Source: Maribacter sp. 4G9 (GTDB taxonomy: Bacteria > Bacteroidota > Bacteroidia > Flavobacteriales > Flavobacteriaceae). From it: DNA of 64,000 bases. Numbering within the stretch: position 1 is the stretch's first letter; each line of letters starts with the position of its first letter. Shown here piece by piece: positions 17,559-23,319 of this stretch. Where the stretch lies: contig NZ_MDGL01000007.1 of the NCBI RefSeq assembly GCF_002742265.1, positions 124,001 through 188,000 on the forward strand. Direction: 5' to 3'. The notes beneath the pieces are model-generated. The model saw only the letters and a program-made list of their open reading frames with translations, did no database searches and was not told where the DNA came from. The position numbers and the translations under genes were made by a program.

Positions 17559-17573
17559 GTGGTCCCACCTGGG
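17559..17573 (-). repeat. tRNA 3'-end fragment
   Basis: 15 nt (plus strand GTGGTCCCACCTGGG) identical to 17743-17757, the acceptor/T-arm end of the intact tRNA. It sits among inverted repeats: AAAAAGTC/GACTTTTT at 17520-17549 and GACCAC-tcc-GTGGTC at 17550-17564. Confidence 0.6.
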
Positions 17574-17703
17574 TTAGTTCGCCTTGCTCATGGACCAGAG
17601 GGAGACCACTTCTGCAAATAGAAAACCTGGGGCCGTAAAACGACCCTATCTGTTTTTTCAATTTCTCAATATTGTCAAATGCCATTTGGCTATCTCCAAA
17701 TTG

Positions 17704-17733
17704 AAAAAACCCACACCTTTCGGTGTGGGTTTT
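17704..17733 (-). terminator. Terminator downstream of the tRNA
   Basis: Perfect 12-bp stem AAAACCCACACC / GGTGTGGGTTTT with a 4-nt loop at 17706-17733. Read on the minus strand it begins 11 nt after the tRNA 3' end and is followed by T residues. It is symmetric enough to work in both directions and could also end the ybdG transcript. Confidence 0.8.
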
Positions 17734-17743
17734 CTGCTTGATG

Positions 17744-17817
17744 TGGTCCCACCTGGGCTCGAACCAGGGACCCCCTGATTATGAGTCAGGTGCTCTAACC
17801 AGCTGAGCTATAGGACC
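17744..17817 (-). tRNA. tRNA with CAT anticodon (Met elongator or Ile2)
   Basis: Minus-strand cloverleaf: acceptor GGTCCTA pairs with TGGGACC, D-arm GCTC...GAGC, anticodon stem CCTGA/TCAGG with loop CTCATAA (anticodon CAT at 17783-17781), T-arm CCTGG-TTCGAGC-CCAGG, discriminator A; CCA is not encoded. CAT with loop CTCATAA occurs both in elongator tRNA-Met and in lysidine-modified tRNA-Ile2; I cannot separate them with confidence. The 5' end is only 2 nt from the stop codon of the GIY-YIG gene, so both are likely on one transcript. Confidence 0.93.
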
Positions 17818-17819
17818 GG

Positions 17820-18053
17820 TTAATATTTTTGTTTTAGCCACTGCTTTCCGTATCCACTTTTTAGATACTTCTCTCTCTTTCTAGCAGAAGCAATATCCGG
17901 GTAAGACTCTTTATAAACTAATTCCCATGGTCTATACCCTTTTGTGCTCTTTGTTCTTCCTGAATTGTGCTCATTTAAACGTCTATCTATATCGGAGGTC
18001 ATTCCAATATATAATCTTCTATCTTTTAAGCTACGAAGAACATAAACAACCAT
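17820..18053 (-). CDS. GIY-YIG nuclease-family protein
   Basis: 77 residues, a minimal GIY-YIG domain of the UvrC/URI superfamily. Visible elements: 'VVYVLRSLKDRRLYIGMTSDIDRRLNEHNSG' (the VYV...LYIG pair, then the conserved Arg of 'DRRLNEH') and 'ARKREKYLKSGYGKQWL' with the catalytic Glu. Stand-alone domains of this type are abundant in Bacteroidota, often beside tRNA or rRNA genes; their role is not settled. Its stop codon is 2 nt from the mature 5' end of the tRNA, and fragments of the same tRNA lie on both far sides (17559-17573 and 18075-18118). Confidence 0.88.
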   Translation of the reverse strand: MVVYVLRSLKDRRLYIGMTSDIDRRLNEHNSGRTKSTKGYRPWELVYKESYPDIASARKREKYLKSGYGKQWLKQKY

Positions 18054-18074
18054 AATGTCAATTAAGCAAATTTG

Positions 18075-18118
18075 GCTGAGCCCCGCCTACCTACCGCTAG
18101 GTGGGCAGGTATAGGACC
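18075..18118 (-). repeat. tRNA 5'-end fragment interrupted by a 28-nt palindrome
   Basis: Plus-strand GCTGAGC (18075-18081) and TATAGGACC (18110-18118) together equal the 5' end of the adjacent tRNA (GGTCCTATA then GCTCAGC on the minus strand). Between them lies a 28-nt near-perfect palindrome (18082-18109; 12-nt arms with 10 pairs), of the CCTGCC-type stem-loop repeat kind seen in Flavobacteriia. Confidence 0.6.
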
Positions 18119-18205
18119 CGCAATTTGCGGATGCAATATTAGTGTTTATTTTTATATGCCGCAAGATTTTAGGTTTTCATTTCGACTACGTTCCATGGCC
18201 AATAA

Positions 18206-18610
18206 TCACTGTTTAATTTCTTGGCAGAGCTCTATCAATACACCGTTCGTGGACTTTGGATGTACAAAAACGACCCATTTATTATCGGCGCCCTTTTTAG
18301 GCGCATCGCCCAAAACCTGAAACCCTTCCTTTTTTAACCGCTCCATTTCAGCAATAATGTCTTCGACTTCAAAAGCAATATGGTGGATGCCCTCACCTTT
18401 TTTTGATAGGAACTTGGCAATGGGGCCTTCTTCGTTCAACGATTCCAACAATTCTATTTTATTGGGTCCGGTTTTAAAGAAGGAAGTCCTTACCCCTTCT
18501 GAAGCCACCTCTTCCAATTTATAGGGGCCCTCCCCCAACAATTTTTCAAACAAAGCATTGGAGTCCTTCAGGTTTTTTACGGCAATCCCCAAATGTTCAA
18601 TTTTTTTCAT
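18206..18610 (-). CDS. mce: Methylmalonyl-CoA epimerase
   Basis: 134 residues from the ATG at 18610; the frame stays open upstream but the family begins at 'MKKIEHLGIAVKNL'. A VOC-superfamily fold: first betaalphabeta module 'IEHLGIAVKNLKDSNALFEKLLGEGPYKLEEV' (His metal ligand), middle 'VRTSFFKTGPNKIELLESLNEEGPIAKFL', second module 'GEGIHHIAFEVEDI' (His ligand) and the end 'VVFVHPKSTNGVLIELCQ' (Glu ligand). Converts (S)- to (R)-methylmalonyl-CoA in propionate, branched-chain and odd-chain metabolism. Diverges from rbfA with 64 nt between start codons. Confidence 0.93.
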   Translation of the reverse strand: MKKIEHLGIAVKNLKDSNALFEKLLGEGPYKLEEVASEGVRTSFFKTGPNKIELLESLNEEGPIAKFLSKKGEGIHHIAFEVEDIIAEMERLKKEGFQVLGDAPKKGADNKWVVFVHPKSTNGVLIELCQEIKQ

Positions 18611-18662
18611 GTCAAAATGGTTTACAGAAACGAAGGATATCAACAAGATACATTATTCTGCG

Positions 18663-18670
18663 TATTTTTG
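18663..18670 (+). promoter_or_regulatory. -7 motif TATTTTTG before rbfA
   Basis: TATTTTTG matches TAnnTTTG and is followed by CGGT and the ATG at 18675, nearly the same arrangement as in front of ybdG. A start ~7 nt after the motif would give a leaderless rbfA mRNA. Confidence 0.5.
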
Positions 18671-18674
18671 CGGT

Positions 18675-19067
18675 ATGGAAACACAAAGACAACGAAAGAT
18701 AGCTGGGGTCATCCAAAAGGATATTGTAGCCATTCTACAAAAAGCGGCCATAGAAGGCGGGCTAAGGGGCACCTTGATTTCAGTCTCCAAGGTTTCCGTT
18801 ACAACGGACCTTTCCATTGCCAAGGTATATGTGAGTATATTCCCTACTGAACAGGCCAAGGAATTGTTGGAGGGCATAAAATCCAATCAACCCTTGATCA
18901 AACATGAATTAGCCCAGCGTACCCGAAACCAATTACGGAGAGTTCCTGAACTCCTGTTCTATTTGGACGACTCGTTGGATTATATAGAAAAAATCGAGAA
19001 ATCCTTGAAAAGGGAAGAAAACCCCATTGAGAACAGGGATTTGTTGCCTAGAAGAAAAAAGTCCTGA
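18675..19067 (+). CDS. rbfA: 30S ribosome-binding factor A
   Basis: 130 residues from the ATG at 18675; upstream codons in the same frame run through the promoter and the mce start and are not family-like. Conserved KH-like fold: 'RQRKIAGVIQKDIVAILQKA', 'GTLISVSKVSVTTDLSIAKVYVSIFP', then 'LIKHELAQRTRNQLRRVPELLFYLDDSLDYIEKIEKSL', the RbfA signature with 'R.VPEL.F..D.S'. Binds the 30S subunit and helps 16S rRNA 5' helix maturation, especially in the cold. The next gene starts with TTG 3 nt after its stop, so both are probably co-transcribed. Confidence 0.95.
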   Translation: METQRQRKIAGVIQKDIVAILQKAAIEGGLRGTLISVSKVSVTTDLSIAKVYVSIFPTEQAKELLEGIKSNQPLIKHELAQRTRNQLRRVPELLFYLDDSLDYIEKIEKSLKREENPIENRDLLPRRKKS

Positions 19068-19070
19068 TTT

Positions 19071-20276
19071 TTGAACTTTCCGCTATATATCGCTAAGAGA
19101 TATGTGCGCTCCAAGAGCTCACAAAATGCGGTGAACATTATCAATTTCATTACCTTTTTGGTCATTGTAATCGGTTCGGCGGCACTATTTATCGTGCTTT
19201 CAGGTTTTGCGGGCCTCAAGACCTTTAGTCTTTCCTTTACCAACTCCTTTGACCCGGAACTAAAAGCACTTCCGTTGGCAGGAAAATTCTTTTCCATTAC
19301 TCCCGAGCAGGAAAATCGATTGAATAACATTAGTGGACTTGCTTCCTATTCCAAGGAAATTGAGGAAAAAGTTTATCTGGAACATAAAGGCAAGAATCAT
19401 ATTGCCTATATAAAAGGAATCGATACCAATTATACTAAAGTAATCGATACCGATTCCATTTTGTATTTAGGTGATTGGACCATCAACGATCAACAGGTGG
19501 TTTCAGGCATAGGCATTGCCAATATCCTGAGTGTTACCATCAACCAATTTAGAAGCCCCATGCAGATTTACGCCTTTAAACCGGGCAAGGGATCTCTTTC
19601 GCAGCAAGGGGTTAGTTCGCTCTATAACCGACTGCCCGTTATCATTGGAGGGGTATATGCGGTGGAGGCCGATTTGGACAACAAATATGTATTCGCCGAT
19701 CTTGCCTTGACCCAGGCCCTATTGGAAAAAACCGAAAATGAAATTTCCGGTATCAATTTTAAACTGAAAGATTCTGCGGATGAGCAAGCTGTTCGTTCCG
19801 AAATCGAGGAGGTTTTAGTGGATTCGGTCATTTTGAAAAATCGTCAGGAACTCAACAGTACGCTTTATAAAATGTTGAATACCGAAAATATGGCGACCTA
19901 CCTCATCTTTACGTTGGTCCTCATCATTGCCCTGTTCAACGTAGTGGGGGCCATTATCATGATGATTTTGGACAAACAACAGAATTCCAAAACCTTGTAC
20001 AGTTTGGGAACCACCATAAAGGAATTGCGCAATATTTATTTTGTACAGGGAATCCTGGTCACCGGATTTGGGGGGCTTATCGGGGTGTTGTTGGGTTCGT
20101 TATTGGTCTGGTCGCAGATTTTCTTTGGATGGTTAAAAATTACACCATCTTTGGCCTATCCTGTAGAGTTCCAACTGATCAATGTCCTAATTGTTTTGGC
20201 CACCATTTTGGTATTGGGCGTCATCGCATCTAAGATTGCCAGTAGCCGAATCAATAAAAAGCTGATCGCCTCTTAG
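19071..20276 (+). CDS. ABC transporter permease, LolC/LolE-like (FtsX/MacB family)
   Basis: 401 residues with a TTG start 3 nt after rbfA. Architecture of LolC/E permeases: N-terminal 'NFPLYIAKRYVRSKSSQNAVNIINFITFLVIVIGSAALFIVLSGFAGLK' with the first transmembrane helix, a ~220-residue periplasmic domain, then three C-terminal helices in the FtsX domain ('MATYLIFTLVLIIALFNVVGAIIMMILDKQ', 'FVQGILVTGFGGLIGVLLGSLLVW', 'LINVLIVLATILVLGVIASKIASSRI'). 'NSKTLYSLGTTIKELRNIYFVQG' is the coupling-helix region facing the ATPase. Likely releases lipoproteins from the inner membrane. No LolD ATPase is adjacent. Confidence 0.9.
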   Translation: MNFPLYIAKRYVRSKSSQNAVNIINFITFLVIVIGSAALFIVLSGFAGLKTFSLSFTNSFDPELKALPLAGKFFSITPEQENRLNNISGLASYSKEIEEKVYLEHKGKNHIAYIKGIDTNYTKVIDTDSILYLGDWTINDQQVVSGIGIANILSVTINQFRSPMQIYAFKPGKGSLSQQGVSSLYNRLPVIIGGVYAVEADLDNKYVFADLALTQALLEKTENEISGINFKLKDSADEQAVRSEIEEVLVDSVILKNRQELNSTLYKMLNTENMATYLIFTLVLIIALFNVVGAIIMMILDKQQNSKTLYSLGTTIKELRNIYFVQGILVTGFGGLIGVLLGSLLVWSQIFFGWLKITPSLAYPVEFQLINVLIVLATILVLGVIASKIASSRINKKLIAS

Positions 20277-20608
20277 CTCCAAAGAAGAACGCTTTAATCT
20301 TGCATTATTGGCGATATTTACAAGTGTTAAAACTGACTTCTAGCCCTTTTGTTCCTGGAACTTCTGAAATTCCTTCCTTTCCCATTAAAGGAAATGGCAA
20401 AGGTCCAAAGAACACAAAGCGCTATGATGCCAACTATAAGCACATTTGTCTGATTTATGTATTCTAGTAAATCCATATAAACAAGATACAAAAAATTGAT
20501 TTACAAATAATTATATTTAAAAATGAATTGAAATCCCACACAAAAAAATTGTTTTGATTGTGATATACAATAAATACGGGGCTGCAGTAACCGTTCCCCC
20601 CTTGGGGG
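20277..20608. other. Intergenic region holding a small ORF and a repeat
   Basis: 332 nt between the permease and the dusB stop. It contains the 49-codon minus-strand ORF at 20327-20476 and the CCCCCC/GGGGG repeat at 20595-20620. The rest (20477-20590) is AT-rich without recognised signals. Confidence 0.5.
20327..20476 (-). CDS. Possible 49-residue single-helix membrane protein
   Basis: An ATG-initiated frame on the minus strand encodes 49 residues. Residues 1-11 are polar, residues ~12-30 form one strong transmembrane helix ('VLIVGIIALCVLWTFAISF'), and residues 31-49 are strongly basic (Arg/Lys-rich, ending 'RNKRARSQF'), as expected for a small inner-membrane protein with a cytoplasmic positive tail. 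It lies downstream of dusB on the same strand, 133 nt after the dusB stop. No family recognised. The hydrophobic-then-basic pattern supports coding, but a chance ORF cannot be excluded. Confidence 0.45.
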   Translation of the reverse strand: MDLLEYINQTNVLIVGIIALCVLWTFAISFNGKGRNFRSSRNKRARSQF

Positions 20609-20620
20609 CTAGGGGGCTTG
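20595..20620. repeat. CCCCCC-TT-GGGGG stem-loop repeat overlapping the dusB 3' end
   Basis: The motif CCCCCCTTGGGGGCTAGGGG followed by GGC resembles a common Bacteroidota intergenic repeat (recollection). The dusB stop codon (complement of CTA at 20609-20611) lies inside it, so the last codons of dusB are repeat-derived. Confidence 0.55.
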
Positions 20621-21613
20621 TAGTTCAAATTGATAATTCCCAAATTTTTCCAGCACCTCATCAAAGGCATCAAAAACATCTACAGCATCGTCACTGGTGA
20701 CCATTTTCATCCGATATTCCTTAAAATTGGGAATTCCTTTGAAATAATTGGTGTAATGACGTCTGGTTTCGAAAACCCCTAATTTCTCCCCTTTCCAATC
20801 AATGGACATTTGTAAATGTCTCCTTGCGGCTTCCACACGCTCTTGTATGGTTGGAGGCGCAAGGTGTTCTCCCGTTTTAAAGTAGTGTTTTACCTCCCTA
20901 AAAAACCAAGGATAACCAATACTGGCCCTTCCTATCATGGCACCATCCAAACCATATTCATCGCGCATTCTAACTGCCGCTTCCGGACTGTCCACATCCC
21001 CATTGCCAAAAACAGGAATGTGCATTCTAGGGTTGTTCTTTACCTCGGCAATGGGTTCCCATTTGGCGTAGCCCTTGTACATTTGGGCACGGGTTCGCCC
21101 ATGTATGGAAATGGCCTTGCAGCCAACATCCTGTAAACGTTCCGCCACCTCAACGATTTTTATGGAATCCTCGTCCCAACCCAATCGGGTCTTTACTGTA
21201 ATGGGGAGTTTGGTGTGTTTAACCATAGCATCGGTTAGGGAAACCATAAGGTCTATATCCTTTAAAATGCCCGCACCAGCACCCTTGGACACTACCTTTT
21301 TGACCGGACAACCAAAATTGATGTCGATAATATCCGGATTCGATTTTTCCACAATCTCCACGGACTGCAACATACTATCCAAGTTGGCGCCAAAAATTTG
21401 GATTCCCACAGGTCGTTCCTTTTCGTAAATGTCCAACTTCATAACGCTTTTGGCGGCATCACGAATCAACCCTTCGGAAGAAATGAACTCGGTAAAAACC
21501 ACATCGGCACCCTGTTCCTTACAAAGGGCACGAAAGGGCGGATCGCTCACATCTTCCATGGGGGCAAGTAACAAAGGGAAATCGGGTAGTTCTATGTCGC
21601 CAATTTTGGGCAT
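20609..21613 (-). CDS. dusB: tRNA-dihydrouridine synthase
   Basis: 334 residues from the ATG at 21613 (an ATG two codons earlier, at 21619, is possible). FMN-dependent TIM barrel: 'LLLAPMEDVSDPPFRALCKEQGADVVFTEFISSEGLI', 'PDIIDINFGCPVKKVVSKGAGAGIL' with the catalytic Cys in 'FGCP', 'ITVKTRLGWDEDSI', 'CKAISIHGRTRAQMYKGYAKWEPI', 'IPVFGNGDVDSPEAA' and 'GAMIGRASIGYPWFFRE'. Reduces uridines in the tRNA D-loop. A near-consensus promoter (TTTG, 17 nt, TATTTTTG) lies just upstream. The C-terminus ends in residues encoded by an intergenic repeat. Confidence 0.95.
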   Translation of the reverse strand: MPKIGDIELPDFPLLLAPMEDVSDPPFRALCKEQGADVVFTEFISSEGLIRDAAKSVMKLDIYEKERPVGIQIFGANLDSMLQSVEIVEKSNPDIIDINFGCPVKKVVSKGAGAGILKDIDLMVSLTDAMVKHTKLPITVKTRLGWDEDSIKIVEVAERLQDVGCKAISIHGRTRAQMYKGYAKWEPIAEVKNNPRMHIPVFGNGDVDSPEAAVRMRDEYGLDGAMIGRASIGYPWFFREVKHYFKTGEHLAPPTIQERVEAARRHLQMSIDWKGEKLGVFETRRHYTNYFKGIPNFKEYRMKMVTSDDAVDVFDAFDEVLEKFGNYQFELQAP

Positions 21614-21632
21614 AACCAATTAATTTGAGGTG

Positions 21633-21661
21633 CAAAAATAGTAAAAAACGGTCTTTACAAA
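21633..21661 (-). promoter_or_regulatory. Consensus Bacteroidota promoter of dusB
   Basis: On the minus strand: -33 TTTG (complement of 21658-21661), a 17-nt spacer, and -7 TATTTTTG (complement of 21633-21640). Expected transcription start near 21626, giving a leader of ~13 nt. This is the best two-box promoter in the window. Confidence 0.75.
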
Positions 21662-21669
21662 GTATACTA

Positions 21670-21732
21670 ATACGACCCCACCCGTTCCTCTGTCGCGAAA
21701 CACCCTTCCCTGGTCAGGGAGGGGAGCTTTTA
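21670..21732. repeat. Hairpin module A, left copy of locus 2
   Basis: Begins CCCCACCCGTTCC and contains GCGAAACACCC, ending in CAGGGAGGGGAGCTTTTA. Equivalent in position and design to 1850-1918, with a more degenerate inner hairpin. Confidence 0.5.
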
Positions 21733-21775
21733 TGGAGTTAAATAAGACAAGGTAACTTAAATGGATGTAGGAGTG

Positions 21776-21965
21776 AACCGGCCTATTATGGGATGCATAG
21801 TAAAACCGAAAGGCCTTGGAGCTGGGTCAAAGGAAATCGCCCAAAAAGTATTCCGATGCAATCGGAAACGGCCTGGGCGATGCGGACCAAGGACTTGCTG
21901 GATTTCAAGTACCCCAAAATCAGCCTAGCCTTTTTGGATACTTTTTCGACGATGGAAAAAGTATC
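21776..21965. repeat. 190-bp structured repeat, copy 2
   Basis: Gap-free partner of 1958-2147. It keeps the same inverted repeats: TCGCCCA/TGGGCGA enclosing TTCCGAT-gca-ATCGGAA, and GATACTTTTTC-gacgatg-GAAAAAGTATC at 21937-21965. On the minus strand an open frame of 69 codons (21786-21995) covers it and starts with ATG, but resembles no known protein. Confidence 0.8.
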
Positions 21966-21979
21966 GGAACCGAAATCCG

Positions 21980-22037
21980 GCCCTCCCCGTTCCACTATTG
22001 CGAAACACCACTAACTAATCTGGCAAAGGAGCTTTTA
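21980..22037. repeat. Hairpin module A, right copy of locus 2
   Basis: CCCTCCCCGTTCCACTATTG then CGAAACACC, ending in AAGGAGCTTTTA. It mirrors the module to the right of copy 1 (2155-2212); the inner stem has a mismatch. Confidence 0.5.
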
Positions 22038-22060
22038 AGGATACACTCTTTTCTTTCAGC

Positions 22061-23287
22061 CTAAAACGAAATCGTGGCTTTTATTTTCTCGCCATTACGG
22101 TCTACGGTAACCTCAGTGGCATCACCCTCCTCAAAAATGGAAAGTGCCCGCATATAGCTCATCATATCCACAACGGTACTGTCCCCCAGTTTCACGACTA
22201 CATCACCTTTTTGGAGTCCGGCCGTAGCAGCTGGTTTCCCGTCGGAAACCCCATCGATTCGCATGCCTTTACCATCAAATAGATAATCGGGCATAACTCC
22301 TAAGGCTACTTTAAACCGGGGTGTATCCTCGCTTTCGTTCTTTGTTTTTCTAAAGGCAAGCTTATCATCGTCATCCAAATCGTAAAGTACAGAGAGAATA
22401 TAATCACTGATCATTTCCATACCTTTATAATTCAATTTATCAGAATCATCAGAGGGCTTGTGATAGTCCTCATGCTGTCCCGTGAAAAAGTGCAGTACTG
22501 GAATATCCTGCAAATAGAAGGAGGTATGATCGCTAGGCCCCATACCGGATTCACTCAACACCAATTTAAATCCGGGATTGTTGCTGTTCAAAACCTGACT
22601 CCAAATAGGTGTAGTTCCTGTACCGCTGATTGAAAGGGTCTTATCCTCACGCATTCTCCCCACCATATCCATATTGAGCATATAATTTGCTTTTGATAGG
22701 TCTATAGTAGGGTTTTTGGAAAAATAATTGCTCCCCAAAAGTCCCATTTCCTCACCTGAAAATGCCATAAAAAGATAGTTGTGCTGGGTGATGGTATCCT
22801 TGAGTTTAGCTGCCAAGCTCAATAAAACGGCAACCCCACTGGCATTGTCGTCCGCTCCGTTATGAATGGCCTCGCCATCGGCATACAAAGAGCCTTCACC
22901 TCCCATGCCCAAATGGTCGTAATGGGCACCGATAATCACGGTTTTATCTGCCTTGTTGTCTATAAAACCAATAACGTTGGTACCGGTAATGGTACTATCG
23001 CCCCCAACAAATTGAACTTCGGAATGTGGATCGGTTTTTGGTTTGAAGCTAAAGGTCTGAAAATAGGTGCCCGCATTTCCCTTGGGTAACAATCCTATGT
23101 TTTTCATCCGTTCCTGTAAATAGTGGGCCGCCTCCATCTCATAGGCCGTCCCTGTTTCGCGGCCCTGTAAGCTATCACTGGCTAAAAAGGCAACATCCTC
23201 TTGCATAGTCACTTTCTTCTGGGACTTCTGTTTACAAGAGCCCAACACTATAAAAAAACCGAACAAAAATATTAGATTGCGTAGCAT
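22061..23287 (-). CDS. M28-family metallopeptidase lipoprotein with PDZ domain
   Basis: 408 residues from the ATG at 23287, which opens the lipoprotein signal 'LRNLIFLFGFFIVLGSCKQ' (lipobox LGSC). Peptidase M28 zinc ligands are visible: 'GAHYDHLGMG', 'HNGADDNASGVAVLL', 'FSGEEMGLLGS', 'LNMDMVGR' and 'GPSDHTSFYLQDIPVLHF'. C-terminal residues ~315-405 form a PDZ domain ('VALGVMPDYLFDGKGMRIDGVSDGKPAATAGLQKGDVVVKLGD'). Likely an aminopeptidase anchored in the periplasm. Divergent from the PD40 lipoprotein gene; the two start codons are 32 nt apart over a palindromic double promoter. Confidence 0.92.
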   Translation of the reverse strand: MLRNLIFLFGFFIVLGSCKQKSQKKVTMQEDVAFLASDSLQGRETGTAYEMEAAHYLQERMKNIGLLPKGNAGTYFQTFSFKPKTDPHSEVQFVGGDSTITGTNVIGFIDNKADKTVIIGAHYDHLGMGGEGSLYADGEAIHNGADDNASGVAVLLSLAAKLKDTITQHNYLFMAFSGEEMGLLGSNYFSKNPTIDLSKANYMLNMDMVGRMREDKTLSISGTGTTPIWSQVLNSNNPGFKLVLSESGMGPSDHTSFYLQDIPVLHFFTGQHEDYHKPSDDSDKLNYKGMEMISDYILSVLYDLDDDDKLAFRKTKNESEDTPRFKVALGVMPDYLFDGKGMRIDGVSDGKPAATAGLQKGDVVVKLGDSTVVDMMSYMRALSIFEEGDATEVTVDRNGEKIKATISF

Positions 23288-23293
23288 AGCGTT

Positions 23294-23310
23294 TATTTTT
23301 GACAAAAATA
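23294..23310. promoter_or_regulatory. Palindromic back-to-back -7 elements
   Basis: TATTTTTGACAAAAATA is a perfect palindrome around a central A. Plus strand 23294-23301 reads TATTTTTG and minus strand 23310-23303 reads TATTTTTG, so both divergent genes (starts at 23320 and 23287) have a -7 motif at 10-20 nt in the same 17 bp. Confidence 0.6.
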
Positions 23311-23319
23311 CACATCTCC

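Larger units (their letters stand above)
21620..22060. other. Repeat-bearing intergenic region between dusB and the M28 peptidase
   Basis: 441 nt. It holds the dusB promoter (21633-21661), the two hairpin modules and the 190-bp repeat copy 2. No convincing protein gene; the overlapping short frames on both strands lie within the repeat. Confidence 0.6.

Noticed and set aside
17389-17685. 98-codon minus-strand frame between ybdG and the tRNA
   Set aside because: It overlaps the ybdG 3' end and the structured tRNA-fragment region; no family features beyond repeat-derived sequence.
17743-18118. tRNA-flanking repeats as att sites of an integrated genomic island
   Set aside because: No integrase gene is present and the enclosed segment is under 0.6 kb; a nuclease/tRNA unit explains it better.
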